From contig CAWADU010000003.1 of the NCBI GenBank assembly GCA_963781025.1, positions 2,108,001-2,172,000 on the forward strand: 64,000 bases of DNA, read 5' to 3'. The notes below the pieces were generated by a model. That model was given only the letters and a program-made list of their open reading frames with translations. It had not been told where the DNA came from and did not search any database. Origin of the DNA: Tardibacter sp963781025. GTDB lineage: Bacteria; Pseudomonadota; Alphaproteobacteria; Sphingomonadales; Sphingomonadaceae. Shown here in pieces: positions 26,363 to 35,807 of this stretch. Each line of letters begins with the position of its first letter. Positions within the stretch are counted from its first letter, which is position 1. Position numbers and translations under genes: made by a program.

Positions 26363-27790
26363 ATGAACCAGCAGCCCAAACCTTCACTGCCGAACGAGGT
26401 GCCGGGAGCACAGAGCCTCGCGCCCGGCGATGCGCGATGTCCGGGACCAAGCGTGCAGGACATCATCGAACATGACGCGCACAAGGCGCCGCCCGTCCTC
26501 GCCCATACCAGCTATGAATATCTCGGCAGCGGGGACATCGGTTACGAGCGCTACTATTCGCAGGATTTTTTCGATCGCGAGATAGAGCGGATCTGGAAGA
26601 AGACCTGGCAATGGGTGTGCCGCGAAGAGCATATTCCGGAGCCGGGCGACCATTATGTCTATGAAGTCGCCCATTTGTCGTTCCTCATCGTCCGGACGGA
26701 CGATGGCGGCATCAAGGCCTATTACAATGCCTGCCTCCATCGCGGCACCAAATTGCGTCCGGGGGAAGGAACGGGGCACACCGCCGAGCTTCGCTGCCCT
26801 TATCATGGATGGACATGGAGCCTTGAAGGCGAACTCAAGCGCGTCCCCTGCCCCTGGGATTTTCCGCATGTGGAGCCCGAGGACTACAGGTTGCCGCAAG
26901 TTCGTGTCGGGCAGTGGGGCGGTTTCGTGTTCATCAACATGGACGACAACGCGCCGCCGCTCGAAGAATATCTGGGTGTGCTGCCCGATCATTTCGCAAC
27001 CTGGGACCTGGAAAATCGCTATGTCGATCTGCACATGGCGAAGGAACTGCCCTGCAACTGGAAAACCGCGCAGGAAGCCTTTCTTGAATCCTACCATGTT
27101 CTCGAGACGCATCCGCAACTGATGTACGGCGTGGGCGACGCCAATGTGCAGTACGACACCTACGGCGACCATGTGTCGCGCTTCTATGCGGTGTCGGGCG
27201 TGAACAGCCCGCACCTGGATGAGCCGCTTTCGGACCAGGAGCTGCTTGGCCTGATGCTGGTCGGGGACCGATCGGTGCTGTCCGACGACCTGACGCTGGG
27301 TGAAGGCGAAACCGCGCGGATCGTGATGGCGCGCTATCTGCGCAAGGTGCTGGGCGAAAAATACGACACCGACCTGTCGCGCTTTTCCGACAGCGAGATG
27401 ATCGACACCATCGAATATCATGTCTTCCCGAACATGGTCCTGTTTCCCGGGCTGTCTTTGCCGATGGTCTATCGCTTCCGGCCGCTGGGGCTGGACCCCA
27501 ATCGGACGCTGTTCGAAATCCTCTTCCTGCGTCCCCTGCCCGACCACCGCGACCGGCCTGAACCTTCGGAGGTGCATCACATCGCCGAACGTGAATCCTA
27601 TTCCAGCGTCCCCGGCATGGATGAAGCCTTCGGCATCGTCTATGATCAGGACACGGACAATCTGCGCGCGCAGCAGCAGGGCTTTCGCGCCAGCAAGAAG
27701 CGCGGCGAAACGCTTGGAAACTACCAGGAGGTTCGCATCCGCCATTTCGCGCGGACGGTGGACAAATACATGGCGGACGAACCGTCGTGA
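26363..27790 (+). CDS. Rieske non-haem iron oxygenase alpha subunit 1
   Basis: Oxygenase component that hydroxylates or demethylates organic substrates using O2 and electrons from a ferredoxin. The 475-residue protein has Rieske ligands Cys124, His126, Cys145 and His148 (CLHRG and CPYHGW), and a catalytic domain with the iron ligands His245 and His250 in NWKTAQEAFLESYHVLETH. The residue that bridges the two metal centres, aspartate in naphthalene dioxygenase, is Glu242 here. It starts 19 bases after the SnoaL fusion gene with AGGGGA upstream and overlaps the following oxidoreductase (GTGA). No beta subunit of the classic type is adjacent. Confidence 0.93.
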   Translation: MNQQPKPSLPNEVPGAQSLAPGDARCPGPSVQDIIEHDAHKAPPVLAHTSYEYLGSGDIGYERYYSQDFFDREIERIWKKTWQWVCREEHIPEPGDHYVYEVAHLSFLIVRTDDGGIKAYYNACLHRGTKLRPGEGTGHTAELRCPYHGWTWSLEGELKRVPCPWDFPHVEPEDYRLPQVRVGQWGGFVFINMDDNAPPLEEYLGVLPDHFATWDLENRYVDLHMAKELPCNWKTAQEAFLESYHVLETHPQLMYGVGDANVQYDTYGDHVSRFYAVSGVNSPHLDEPLSDQELLGLMLVGDRSVLSDDLTLGEGETARIVMARYLRKVLGEKYDTDLSRFSDSEMIDTIEYHVFPNMVLFPGLSLPMVYRFRPLGLDPNRTLFEILFLRPLPDHRDRPEPSEVHHIAERESYSSVPGMDEAFGIVYDQDTDNLRAQQQGFRASKKRGETLGNYQEVRIRHFARTVDKYMADEPS

Positions 27791-28797
27791 CCGGCAACAG
27801 GGTCTGGCATCTGGAGGCATATCCAAGCGGCAACGACTTTGCCGCGGCCATGAAACTGCGCCCGATGCCGATGCCGGACATCGCGGACGGGCAATTGCTG
27901 GTGAAGAACCTCTATCTGTCGCTCGACGCGGGAACGCGGATGTGGATGACGGCGCGCGAAGACAGCTATTCCGCGCCGACACCGCTGGGCAGTCCGGTCA
28001 TCGGCTTCGTCCTCGCCCGCGTGGTCCAGTCCCGGCATTCAGGCTACAAGCCGGGCGATCTCGTTCGCGCCTATGGCCAGTGGGCGGATTATTCGGTGCT
28101 TGTCCCCGCCCATGGCGACATCTGGATATTGGACGAAAGTGTTACCGATATCCGCCATTATTCGGGTGCCCTCGGCCCCAACGCCTGGACCGCCTACATC
28201 GGATTGACCGAATTCGGCCGGATGCGGCCAGGCGAGACGGTGCTTGTCTCGGCTGCCGCCGGGGCAACCGGGCTGCTTGCGTCGCAAATCGCGAAAATCG
28301 CGGGTTCGTGCGTAATCGGAATCGCTGGCGGGCGGGAGAAATGCAGGTTCCTGACAGACGACATGGGACTGTCCGCCGCGATCGACTATCGCGCCGAAGA
28401 CGTGGGGGCGGCACTGCGCGACGTCGCGCCCAAGGGCATCGACGTCTATTTCGACAATGTCGGTGGACCGCTGCTTGATGCGGTGCTGCCGAATATGGCG
28501 ATGCAAGGCCGCGTCGCCGTCTGCGGCCTTGTCTCCACCTATGGCAAGCAAGGCGTGCCGGGTCCCGCGCGATATGATCTTGTGTTGATGCAGCGCCTGA
28601 CCATCGCGGGGTTCTTTTCCCCGGACTTTTACGAGCGCGGCAACGAGATCAATCGACTGATCGGGCCCTGGCTCGCGGACGGCCGTCTCCGCCTGCCCTT
28701 CGATATGACGCAAGGGCTGGAAAACACGCTGATTGCTTATTCAAAGCTCTTCACGGGCGGCAATATCGGCAAGGTCATGGTCGACCTCAGCAAATGA
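27787..28797 (+). CDS. NADP-dependent MDR oxidoreductase (LTB4-dehydrogenase/CurA type) 1
   Basis: Zinc-free medium-chain reductase of the PTGR/CurA/YncB group, which reduces C=C bonds of alpha,beta-unsaturated carbonyls. The 336-residue protein has the group N-terminus (VKNLYLSLDAGTRMWM), the signature ALGPNAWTAYIGLTEFG, the NADP loop VSAAAGATGLLASQIAKIAG and the substrate-side YFDNVGG. Its GTG start overlaps the Rieske gene stop, so the two proteins are made together. The enzyme may reduce or isomerise the oxygenase product. Confidence 0.85.
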   Translation: MTGNRVWHLEAYPSGNDFAAAMKLRPMPMPDIADGQLLVKNLYLSLDAGTRMWMTAREDSYSAPTPLGSPVIGFVLARVVQSRHSGYKPGDLVRAYGQWADYSVLVPAHGDIWILDESVTDIRHYSGALGPNAWTAYIGLTEFGRMRPGETVLVSAAAGATGLLASQIAKIAGSCVIGIAGGREKCRFLTDDMGLSAAIDYRAEDVGAALRDVAPKGIDVYFDNVGGPLLDAVLPNMAMQGRVAVCGLVSTYGKQGVPGPARYDLVLMQRLTIAGFFSPDFYERGNEINRLIGPWLADGRLRLPFDMTQGLENTLIAYSKLFTGGNIGKVMVDLSK

Positions 28798-28939
28798 CTT
28801 CGCTTCGCCGGTCCGCACCTGTCATAAACGAGAGTAGGAGCGGCGGCATCGATACCCGATAGTAAATCTTGACTTGGCGAGGCAAGGGCCATGCCGACGT
28901 TGTTCGGCCGTGGAGTATTCAGAACACTTGGGGGATGCC

Positions 28940-31447
28940 ATGAAAACGACATGCAGCCGGGCTTCGATCAAGTCGTTCTACCTGATCTCCTCGGCCCTGT
29001 TGGCCCTGGCCGCGCCGAGCGGCGCCCTGGCACAGGTGCAGGAAGGCGCTGCGCCGCCCCCCGCCCCGGCCGATACTTCACCAGTTGATACTGCACCGGC
29101 TGATGCCGCCCCGCCCCCTGGGGAAGCCGCGCCGCCAGCCGATACCAGCGCGTCCCCTGCGCCATCCGCACCCTCCGCGCCCTCGGCGCCTTCCGCCGCG
29201 ACCGAAACCGGCGCGGAGCAGACCGGCCTTGGGGATATCGTCGTCACTGCCCAGAAGCGGGCGGAAAACCTGCAGGATGTGCCGATCGCCGTCAGCGCGG
29301 TCTCCGGCGCGATGGTCGAGAATTTGCATGCGGCGACGTTGCAAGGCCTGCAAGGCAGCACGCCCAGCATCCAGATCAACAATTTCTCCAATACCCCGCA
29401 GACGGCGGTGTTCACGATCCGCGGCATCGGCATCATCGAGCCCGATCCCTATGCGGGCAACACCGTGTCGATCGTCTATGACGGCGTTCCACAATATTTC
29501 TCGATGGGCGCGCTGCTTGATCTCTACGATATCGACCGGATCGAAATCCTGCGCGGTCCGCAAGGCACGCTGTTCGGTGCGAATACGACCGGCGGCGTCG
29601 TCAATGTCGTGACAGCCCAGCCGACCGGCGAATTCGGCGGCAAGATCGACGCGAGCTTCGGCAACTGGAAGCACCTGTCGATCGCAGGGACGGTCGATTT
29701 CCCGATTGCTCCGGACTTGCTTGCCGGGAAACTGACGATTTCGCACGACGAGCGCGACGGCTGGGTGAAGAACATCGTCGACAATTCGGACATGGGCAAA
29801 CGAAACGTCACCATTTTCCGGGGCTATCTCAAGCTGACGCCATCGGACGATTTCGACGCGACGCTGATCGGCGAATATGACCGGTCGCGCAATGGCTCGC
29901 CGGTGGTCGTCGCGGGCGATCTGCCGGGGGAGGCCGAGTTCGTGCCCCCGGGGTTCCGCAACATGTATGTGTCGCCCTGCCAGCCTGCGGGGACGCGCTG
30001 CAACGCGCCCAACAAATATCTGTCGGCAAATGACAGCGTGCCCGACCGCAGCGACATGGATACCTATCGCGCGACGTTGACGGTGAACTGGCGCGACACG
30101 CCGGTGGGCGATATCACCGCCATCAGCGGCTATAAGCATTTCAAGCTTTTCGAGTTCACCGATCAGGACGGCACCCCCGTGTTCCTCATCGACACGCGCC
30201 GCCAGACCAAGGGCTGGCAGCTTAGCCAGGAGCTGCGGACCGCGATCGATGTCAGCAATTCAATCAAGCTGCAGCTTGGCGGGTTCTACATGAAGACCCA
30301 CTACAACCATTTCCAGCACCTGAGGATCGATTTCGCCGGCGGCGTCACTTACGATCCGGTGACGGGGGCGGTCGTCAAGGGGCTGCCCGGCTTGTTTCAG
30401 CGCAACCTCCAGGATCAGGACAACTGGTCGGGATCGGTGTTCGCCCAGACCTATGTCGATCTCACGGACAGGCTCCGGCTGCAGGCGGGCATCCGCTACA
30501 CCCATGAAAAGACGACGATGGAGGCATCGACCCTGACGTCGCTCGCGGTTGGCGGCGTTACAACCTACGACGGCACCGCGCCCGACGGGACGCCCAATGT
30601 CCCTGTCAGCAACGTAGCCCCGCCGCGCGACAGCAAGGCATGGAACAATATCGGCTGGAAGATCGGTCTCGACTACAAGGTGACCGACGACATCCTGCTC
30701 TATGGCTATTGGGCGCGCGGTTTCAAATCCGGCGGCTATACCGGGCGCATCGGCATTCCCCAGGATCTTGGTCCCTATGACCCGGAAAAGGTGGACACCT
30801 TCGAGGCGGGCGTGAAGGCGGACTTCCTGGACCGCCGCCTGCGGACCAATCTGGCCCTGTTCTATACCAACTATCGCGACATGCAGCTTGCCCAGATCTA
30901 CTTCATCGGGTCTGGCACCAGCCTGGTGCAAGGCAACACGATCCTGAACGCGGCGACATCCCACATCAAGGGATTCGAGATCGAGACCACCGCGCTTCCG
31001 TTCGAGGGGCTGACGCTGACCGGCTCGCTTGCCTATCTGAGCGCGAAATACGCGGACTTCCCCTTCCTCTTGCCGTCAGGGGGCACGCTCGACCTCAGCG
31101 GAGAGCGCCTCCAGAATGCGCCGAAATGGACGGCCACCGCCGGCGCGTCCTATGAATTCGCCGTGGGCGACGGCAAGGTCATCGCCAATGTGCTGTACAG
31201 CTATGTTTCGGAAAAGCTGCTGACGTCCATCGTCGACGTGCCGCGTGCGCGCGTCCAGCCGACCCATCTCGTCAACGCCAATATCGACTGGATGCCCTGG
31301 GGCGAGGGGTTCAGCTTCGGTTTCTGGGGCCGCAACATCCTGGACAACCGTTACATCGCCAGCGTGTTCAATTCGCCGGGCACGCTTGGCCTCACCAACT
31401 ATGCGCCTCCGCGCGAATATGGCGTGTCGGCCAAGATGAAATTCTGA
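28940..31447 (+). CDS. TonB-dependent outer-membrane receptor 2
   Basis: Second outer-membrane importer, 835 residues. Signal peptide to about residue 31, then a long low-complexity Pro/Ala/Asp/Thr stretch (to about 93), a TonB-box-like GDIVVTAQKR, plug motifs (FTIRGIGIIEPDPYAGNTVS, IEILRGPQGTLFGANTTGGVV) and a barrel ending in AKMKF. The ATG at 28940 has TTGGGGGAT upstream. The upstream gap (28798-28939) carries GTCCGCACCTGTCA, loosely like a motif upstream of two other genes. It is followed by an SDR and a SnoaL-like gene and probably feeds this pathway. Confidence 0.92.
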   Translation: MKTTCSRASIKSFYLISSALLALAAPSGALAQVQEGAAPPPAPADTSPVDTAPADAAPPPGEAAPPADTSASPAPSAPSAPSAPSAATETGAEQTGLGDIVVTAQKRAENLQDVPIAVSAVSGAMVENLHAATLQGLQGSTPSIQINNFSNTPQTAVFTIRGIGIIEPDPYAGNTVSIVYDGVPQYFSMGALLDLYDIDRIEILRGPQGTLFGANTTGGVVNVVTAQPTGEFGGKIDASFGNWKHLSIAGTVDFPIAPDLLAGKLTISHDERDGWVKNIVDNSDMGKRNVTIFRGYLKLTPSDDFDATLIGEYDRSRNGSPVVVAGDLPGEAEFVPPGFRNMYVSPCQPAGTRCNAPNKYLSANDSVPDRSDMDTYRATLTVNWRDTPVGDITAISGYKHFKLFEFTDQDGTPVFLIDTRRQTKGWQLSQELRTAIDVSNSIKLQLGGFYMKTHYNHFQHLRIDFAGGVTYDPVTGAVVKGLPGLFQRNLQDQDNWSGSVFAQTYVDLTDRLRLQAGIRYTHEKTTMEASTLTSLAVGGVTTYDGTAPDGTPNVPVSNVAPPRDSKAWNNIGWKIGLDYKVTDDILLYGYWARGFKSGGYTGRIGIPQDLGPYDPEKVDTFEAGVKADFLDRRLRTNLALFYTNYRDMQLAQIYFIGSGTSLVQGNTILNAATSHIKGFEIETTALPFEGLTLTGSLAYLSAKYADFPFLLPSGGTLDLSGERLQNAPKWTATAGASYEFAVGDGKVIANVLYSYVSEKLLTSIVDVPRARVQPTHLVNANIDWMPWGEGFSFGFWGRNILDNRYIASVFNSPGTLGLTNYAPPREYGVSAKMKF

Positions 31448-31514
31448 ACGAATGCCCCCTGCTCTCGGCCAGCGATGGCCGGGGATTTTTTTGGGGAGCG
31501 CATTGGAGGACATG

Positions 31515-32261
31515 ATGGGCCGGGTGTCTGGCAAGGTCTGCGTTGTGACGGGCGCGGGTTCCGGCTTGGGTGCCGCCGACGCGAAAAGGCTGGCCGAAGA
31601 GGGCGCGAAGGTCGTCCTTACCGATATCGACCAGCAACGCGGCGAGGCGGTCGCGGCATCCATTCCCGGATCGTTTTTCATTGCCCATGACGTTCGTGAC
31701 GAGGCGCAATGGGAAACGGTTATCGCGACCACGATCCAGCGCTTCGGGCGGCTGGATGTGCTGGTGAACAATGCGGGGATCGTCCGCTTCGGTTCGATCG
31801 AGGAATGCTCGCTCGACGACTATCGCCTCATCAACGCCGTGATGGCGGAAGGAACGTTCCTGGGCTGCAAGCACGCCATTCCCGCCATGGCCAAGGGCGG
31901 CGGAGGCGCGATCATCAACATGGCGTCCGTCGCCGCGATCAAGGGCGTGGGCACGATTCCGGCCTATACCGCCGCGAAGGGCGCGATCCTGGCGCTCACG
32001 CGCAGCGTCGCCGTGCATTGCCAGGAACAGCGCTATGGCATCCGCTGCAACGTCCTGCTGCCCGGCGCGCACGACACGCCGATGACGGCTGCCGCGCTCA
32101 GCCAGTTGCCGCCCGGCGAGGCGGGGCTCGACCAGATCCACAGCCAGGGACAAGGCAAGCCGGAGGATGTCGCCAATCTGGTTCTTTTCCTGGCGTCGGA
32201 TGAATTGCGGCAAATCACCGGCACGTCGATCGTGATCGACAATGGAGAGACGATGAAATGA
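31515..32261 (+). CDS. SDR family oxidoreductase 1
   Basis: Classical short-chain dehydrogenase, 248 residues, likely oxidising a secondary alcohol with NAD+. It shows the cofactor motif TGAGSGLG, NNAG, the catalytic triad Ser-Tyr-Lys in MASVAAIKGVGTIPAYTAAKG with the usual 13-residue spacing, and an acidic residue after strand 2 (VVLTDID) that favours NAD. The ATG at 31515 is favoured over the ATG at 31512 by its better distance from GGAGGA. Its stop overlaps the following SnoaL-like gene (ATGA). Confidence 0.88.
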   Translation: MGRVSGKVCVVTGAGSGLGAADAKRLAEEGAKVVLTDIDQQRGEAVAASIPGSFFIAHDVRDEAQWETVIATTIQRFGRLDVLVNNAGIVRFGSIEECSLDDYRLINAVMAEGTFLGCKHAIPAMAKGGGGAIINMASVAAIKGVGTIPAYTAAKGAILALTRSVAVHCQEQRYGIRCNVLLPGAHDTPMTAAALSQLPPGEAGLDQIHSQGQGKPEDVANLVLFLASDELRQITGTSIVIDNGETMK

Positions 32262-32791
32262 GCAAGCCCTTGGACCTCGAAGCCGAAATCCGCGATCTTT
32301 CGGCCCGGCGCGACATCTACAAGGCGCTTTGCAACTACATGCGCGGACAGGACCGGTTGCTCCCCAAGCTTCACCGCAGCGCCTTTCACGACGACGCTTA
32401 TGTCGATTGCGGCATAATGGCGGGCACTGCCGACGAATTCGTCAGCTTCGCGCAGGAATTGCTGGGAGGATTCAAATCGAGCCAGCACCTGATTTGCCAG
32501 GCCGACATCACCGTGAAAGGCGATGCCGCGTCCGGTGAAGTCTATTTCTACGCCTATCATCGCATCGTCGAGGACGGCCAGGACAAGGATTTGATCGTCG
32601 CCGGGCGCTACATCGATGAATATGCGTGCCGCAACGGCGAGTGGAAGATCCTGAAGCGGCGCGAACTGATCGACTGGGCGCGCACCGATCCCGTGGCGGA
32701 CGCGTTCCTGGGCGACAACCCCAGCCTGCTGCTGGGCGGGCGCGGCAGGGCCGATTTCAGCGTTACCCGCGACTGGGGGAAGCGGACTTAG
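32258..32791 (+). CDS. SnoaL-like (NTF2-fold) protein
   Basis: A 177-residue NTF2-fold protein of the same type as the tandem fusion gene: LCNYMRGQDRLLPKLHRSAFHDDAYVDCG and GRYIDEYACRNGEWKILKRRELIDW align in layout with the HPDA and GGRYLD landmarks there. Its start overlaps the SDR stop by four bases. Its stop codon overlaps the convergent tetR stop by three bases. The likely role is a small isomerase, dehydratase or hydrolase step paired with SDR 1. Confidence 0.75.
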   Translation: MSKPLDLEAEIRDLSARRDIYKALCNYMRGQDRLLPKLHRSAFHDDAYVDCGIMAGTADEFVSFAQELLGGFKSSQHLICQADITVKGDAASGEVYFYAYHRIVEDGQDKDLIVAGRYIDEYACRNGEWKILKRRELIDWARTDPVADAFLGDNPSLLLGGRGRADFSVTRDWGKRT

Positions 32792-33486
32792 GCGGCATGT
32801 TCCTTCGGTTGCACAAAAGCGAGAAAACCGGCCGTAAAGAAAGTCACCATCTCATCCAGTATCGCATCGACGCGAAGCGCGGTGAACCGCCCTTCCGAAC
32901 GCGCGTCGAGGAGCCCTTGGTCCTGGGTGATATAGATGATGGCCGATTCCATCAGATAGCCGGGCACCTGCAGGCGGGTCGACTGATCGAGCCCCAGCGT
33001 CCGGTTGAGCGCATTGCGCAGAATATCGGCGATCGACGCAAGGTTGACCAGCGCGGGGTGCAGCTCGGCTGCATTGTAGACGTTCATGCCCCGCGCCAGC
33101 AGGCGCAGGTAATTGCGCCATCCGTCTCCTTCGGTGCTGGCGAAGCCGACGATCGGCTCCAGAAAAGCGCGGACGGCTTCGTCGACCCGGTAGGATGGCC
33201 GGGCCATGACCGCCTCCACGCTTGCCATCACGCTGTCATGAAGCACCGCATAGCGGCACTCGATTGCCGCGATGAAGAGCTTTTCCTTGCTGCCGAAGTA
33301 ATAGTTGATGAGACCGAGGTTGGCGTTGGCGGCCTGGGCCACTTCGCGCATGGTCGCGCCATTATAGCCCTTGTCTGCAAAGACCCCTTCGGCCGCCAGC
33401 AGAATTGCGGCGCGCGTGTCGCCGCCTGGCTGTTCGGCGTTGCGCGCGGCGATGCGGGACGCTTTCGATCTTTCGGCCATTTTCAT
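32788..33486 (-). CDS. TetR/AcrR family transcriptional regulator
   Basis: DNA-binding repressor controlled by a small ligand. The 232-residue protein has the N-terminal TetR helix-turn-helix (GDTRAAILLAAEGVFADKGYNGATMREVAQAANANLGLINYYFGSKEKLF pattern, about residues 22-72), and a C-terminal domain with a CecR/TetR_C-like part. It is divergent from the SDR 2-Rieske 2 operon, and a 16-bp near-palindrome lies between them, so autoregulation and control of that operon are likely. The natural ligand is unknown, plausibly a CoA ester or pathway intermediate. Confidence 0.88.
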   Translation of the reverse strand: MKMAERSKASRIAARNAEQPGGDTRAAILLAAEGVFADKGYNGATMREVAQAANANLGLINYYFGSKEKLFIAAIECRYAVLHDSVMASVEAVMARPSYRVDEAVRAFLEPIVGFASTEGDGWRNYLRLLARGMNVYNAAELHPALVNLASIADILRNALNRTLGLDQSTRLQVPGYLMESAIIYITQDQGLLDARSEGRFTALRVDAILDEMVTFFTAGFLAFVQPKEHAA

Positions 33487-33555
33487 CCGGGCGTCGCCGA
33501 TGGGGCGACCCTATCACAAGTGTCAGGTCGCCGGGAAAGTCCACTCCAGGCGAAT

Positions 33556-33571
33556 TTACACATATGAGTAA
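33556..33571. promoter_or_regulatory. Candidate TetR operator
   Basis: TTACACATATGAGTAA is symmetric at 14 of 16 positions (TTAC-x-CATATG-x-GTAA) and lies in the divergent gap between tetR and SDR 2. Length and symmetry suit a TetR dimer site. Confidence 0.5.
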
Positions 33572-33651
33572 CACGCGTATTGTGGCGTGCAAATGAAATT
33601 CGGACCCGGTGCGGCCGATGAACAAGAAAAATAGCAAAGCGGAGAGGTGGA

Positions 33652-34419
33652 ATGGCCAGATTGGCGGACAAGACCGTCGTTATCCTGGGCGCGTCGGACG
33701 AACGCAGCATGGGAGCCGCGACCGCCCGCAGATTCCATAAGGAGGGGGCCAGGCTGGTTCTCGCCGCGCGCAGCATTGAGAAACTTCGGCCGATCGCGGA
33801 AAGCGTGGGCGGCATCGCGGTTGCCTGCGACATTACGAGCGAAGACGATCTCGCCCGCCTCGCCGACACCGCGGTCAAGGAATATGGGCGGCTTGACGTC
33901 GCCATCAACTATGCGGGGGTCAATTCGGCCGCGAAGATCGCCGAGGTGACACGCGAAACGCTGCTGGAAGCGTGCGAAGTCCATGTCATCGGCGGGACGC
34001 TGTTCCTGAAGCAGATGGGGCAGCGATTGTCCGATGGCGGCGCGATGATCACGACATCGTCGCTGACCGCGCTGGTCGCCCCGCCGGGGCTTGCCGCCTA
34101 TGCGGGAACCAAGAAGGCGATGGATCAGATCATCCGGATCGCCGCGGTGGAATACGGGTCGCGCGGCATCCGCGTCAACGCGATCGCGCCCGGTTTCACA
34201 CGCAGCGGAATGACCGAAGGCTATTTCTCGATCCCCACGCTGGAAGGCGCGTTCGTGCGGGAAATTCCACTGGGCCGACTGGGCACCGTCGAGGACATGG
34301 CCAATGTCGCATTGTGGCTGGCGTCCGATGAATCAAGGTCGACGACGGGACAGGTCATCGACGTGACGTCCGGCCAGTCGCTGCGCCGCACCCCGACCGA
34401 TGAGGAACTGATGCGATAG
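33652..34419 (+). CDS. SDR family oxidoreductase 2 (FabI-like cofactor loop)
   Basis: A 255-residue SDR whose cofactor loop reads GASDERSMGAATARRF rather than the classical TGxxxGxG, a pattern seen in enoyl-reductase-like SDRs. The catalytic Ser, Tyr and Lys are present in TTSSLTALVAPPGLAAYAGTKK, and the NNAG motif is INYAG. It ends in a charged tail LRRTPTDEELMR. Its closest look-alike here is SDR 7, which shares the loop type (GAANRDNMAQVIARRF) and the tail (LRRNPTREEI). The ATG has GGAGAGG upstream and the Rieske 2 gene follows 38 bases later. Confidence 0.82.
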   Translation: MARLADKTVVILGASDERSMGAATARRFHKEGARLVLAARSIEKLRPIAESVGGIAVACDITSEDDLARLADTAVKEYGRLDVAINYAGVNSAAKIAEVTRETLLEACEVHVIGGTLFLKQMGQRLSDGGAMITTSSLTALVAPPGLAAYAGTKKAMDQIIRIAAVEYGSRGIRVNAIAPGFTRSGMTEGYFSIPTLEGAFVREIPLGRLGTVEDMANVALWLASDESRSTTGQVIDVTSGQSLRRTPTDEELMR

Positions 34420-34457
34420 GTGCGGCCTAGCGCCCATTCCTCCAAGGAGCAGATGCA

Positions 34458-35765
34458 ATGACTGTCGAAACCTTCATGGGCAAACGTCTGGTCGAATATG
34501 ATCCGCCCGTCCGCGGCGACCCCATAACGTCCGACCGCTATTTTTCACGCGAGTGGATGCAGAAGGAATGGGATCATCTGTGGACCAAGGTCTGGCACGT
34601 CGGCGGCCTGGTTTCCGATCTTGAAGCGCCGGGCGATTATGTCGTCCACAATTTCATGCGGGAATCGGTCGTGATGGTCCGCCAGGATGACGGTTCGGTA
34701 AAAGCGTTCTTCAATGCCTGCCGTCATCGCGGGAACCGGCTCGTCTGGTCCGACATCGGCGGGAGCGACGTGCTGACCTGCTCCTATCACGGCTGGCAAT
34801 GGGCCAAGGACGGCACGCTTGTCCATGTCCAGGACGCCGAGGATTTTCGGGGCGGCAGCCCGTGCGGAAAGGTGAAGCTGAAGGAAATCCCCTGCGCCAC
34901 CTGGGGCGGGTTCGTCTGGTTCAACATGGACACCAATTGCCGGCCGCTGAAGGAATGGCTGGCCCCGCTGCCGGAACAGCTTGCCGGTTACCGGATGGAG
35001 ACGATGACGCGGGTGTTGTTCGTCACGGCCGAGGTGCCGTGCAACTGGAAGATCATCCGGGATAACTTCAACGAAAGCTATCACCTGCCGACGCTGCATC
35101 CGGAACTGGCGACCTTCATTGACGACGACTACACCGACACCAGCTTCGAAATGTATCCATCGGGTCACAACCGCATGGTGCAGAAGGGCTGTTCCCCTTC
35201 GGGAAGGCTCGATCTGCCCGAGGCGGTGGAACCCGATCTGGCTGGCATTCTGCACGAATGGGGCCTCGACGCAGCCGACTTCCAGGATCGTGCCAAGGAA
35301 GCGCGCCTCGCCTTGCAAAAGGCCAAGCGCGAACTGGGCCGGGTGCGCGGCTTCAAGCATCACGATACGATGACGGACAGCCAACTCACCGATTATTACC
35401 ACTATACGCTATGGCCGAACCTGACGATCACGATGAGCCCCGACGGCTTCCAGATCCTGAGGTCAGAGCCCCATCCGACCGACCCTGAAAAGTGCATTTT
35501 CGATCACTGGTATCTGATGCCGCCGGTCGAAGGCCGCACCGAGGTTGTCACGCCGGTGGGTGTGGTGCCGTACAAGGATGCCGAACGCGACCGCTTCGAC
35601 TATGGCGACAAGACGCTGGGCTTCGTCGCTGACCAGGATATGTCGATCGCGGTCGGCCAGCAGCAGGGCCTGCACTCCAGGGGATATGACGGCGGCATAT
35701 TGTCCGGGCAGGAAAAGCGCGTCCAGCGTTTCCACGAACTGTTGAACGACGCCCTTGGGGTGTAG
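34458..35765 (+). CDS. Rieske non-haem iron oxygenase alpha subunit 2
   Basis: A 435-residue oxygenase component. Rieske ligands are Cys88, His90, Cys108 and His111 (CRHRG and CSYHGW). The iron ligands His209 and His214 lie in NWKIIRDNFNESYHLPTLH, with Glu206 at the metal-bridging position. The charged insert around residues 270-300 and the C-terminal SIAVGQQQGLHSRGY segment are typical of large single-subunit type oxygenases. The start has AAGGAG upstream. It is followed by an MDR oxidoreductase, repeating the Rieske-MDR pair of alpha subunit 1. Confidence 0.93.
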   Translation: MTVETFMGKRLVEYDPPVRGDPITSDRYFSREWMQKEWDHLWTKVWHVGGLVSDLEAPGDYVVHNFMRESVVMVRQDDGSVKAFFNACRHRGNRLVWSDIGGSDVLTCSYHGWQWAKDGTLVHVQDAEDFRGGSPCGKVKLKEIPCATWGGFVWFNMDTNCRPLKEWLAPLPEQLAGYRMETMTRVLFVTAEVPCNWKIIRDNFNESYHLPTLHPELATFIDDDYTDTSFEMYPSGHNRMVQKGCSPSGRLDLPEAVEPDLAGILHEWGLDAADFQDRAKEARLALQKAKRELGRVRGFKHHDTMTDSQLTDYYHYTLWPNLTITMSPDGFQILRSEPHPTDPEKCIFDHWYLMPPVEGRTEVVTPVGVVPYKDAERDRFDYGDKTLGFVADQDMSIAVGQQQGLHSRGYDGGILSGQEKRVQRFHELLNDALGV

Positions 35766-35807
35766 CGATAGGTCGGCGGTTTGCCGTAAAGGGGGGAGCC
35801 TGGCGCG

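Noticed and set aside
26384..27982. A 532-codon minus-strand open frame opposite Rieske 1
   Set aside because: The Rieske and iron-site motifs on the plus strand are decisive; the antisense frame is composition-driven.
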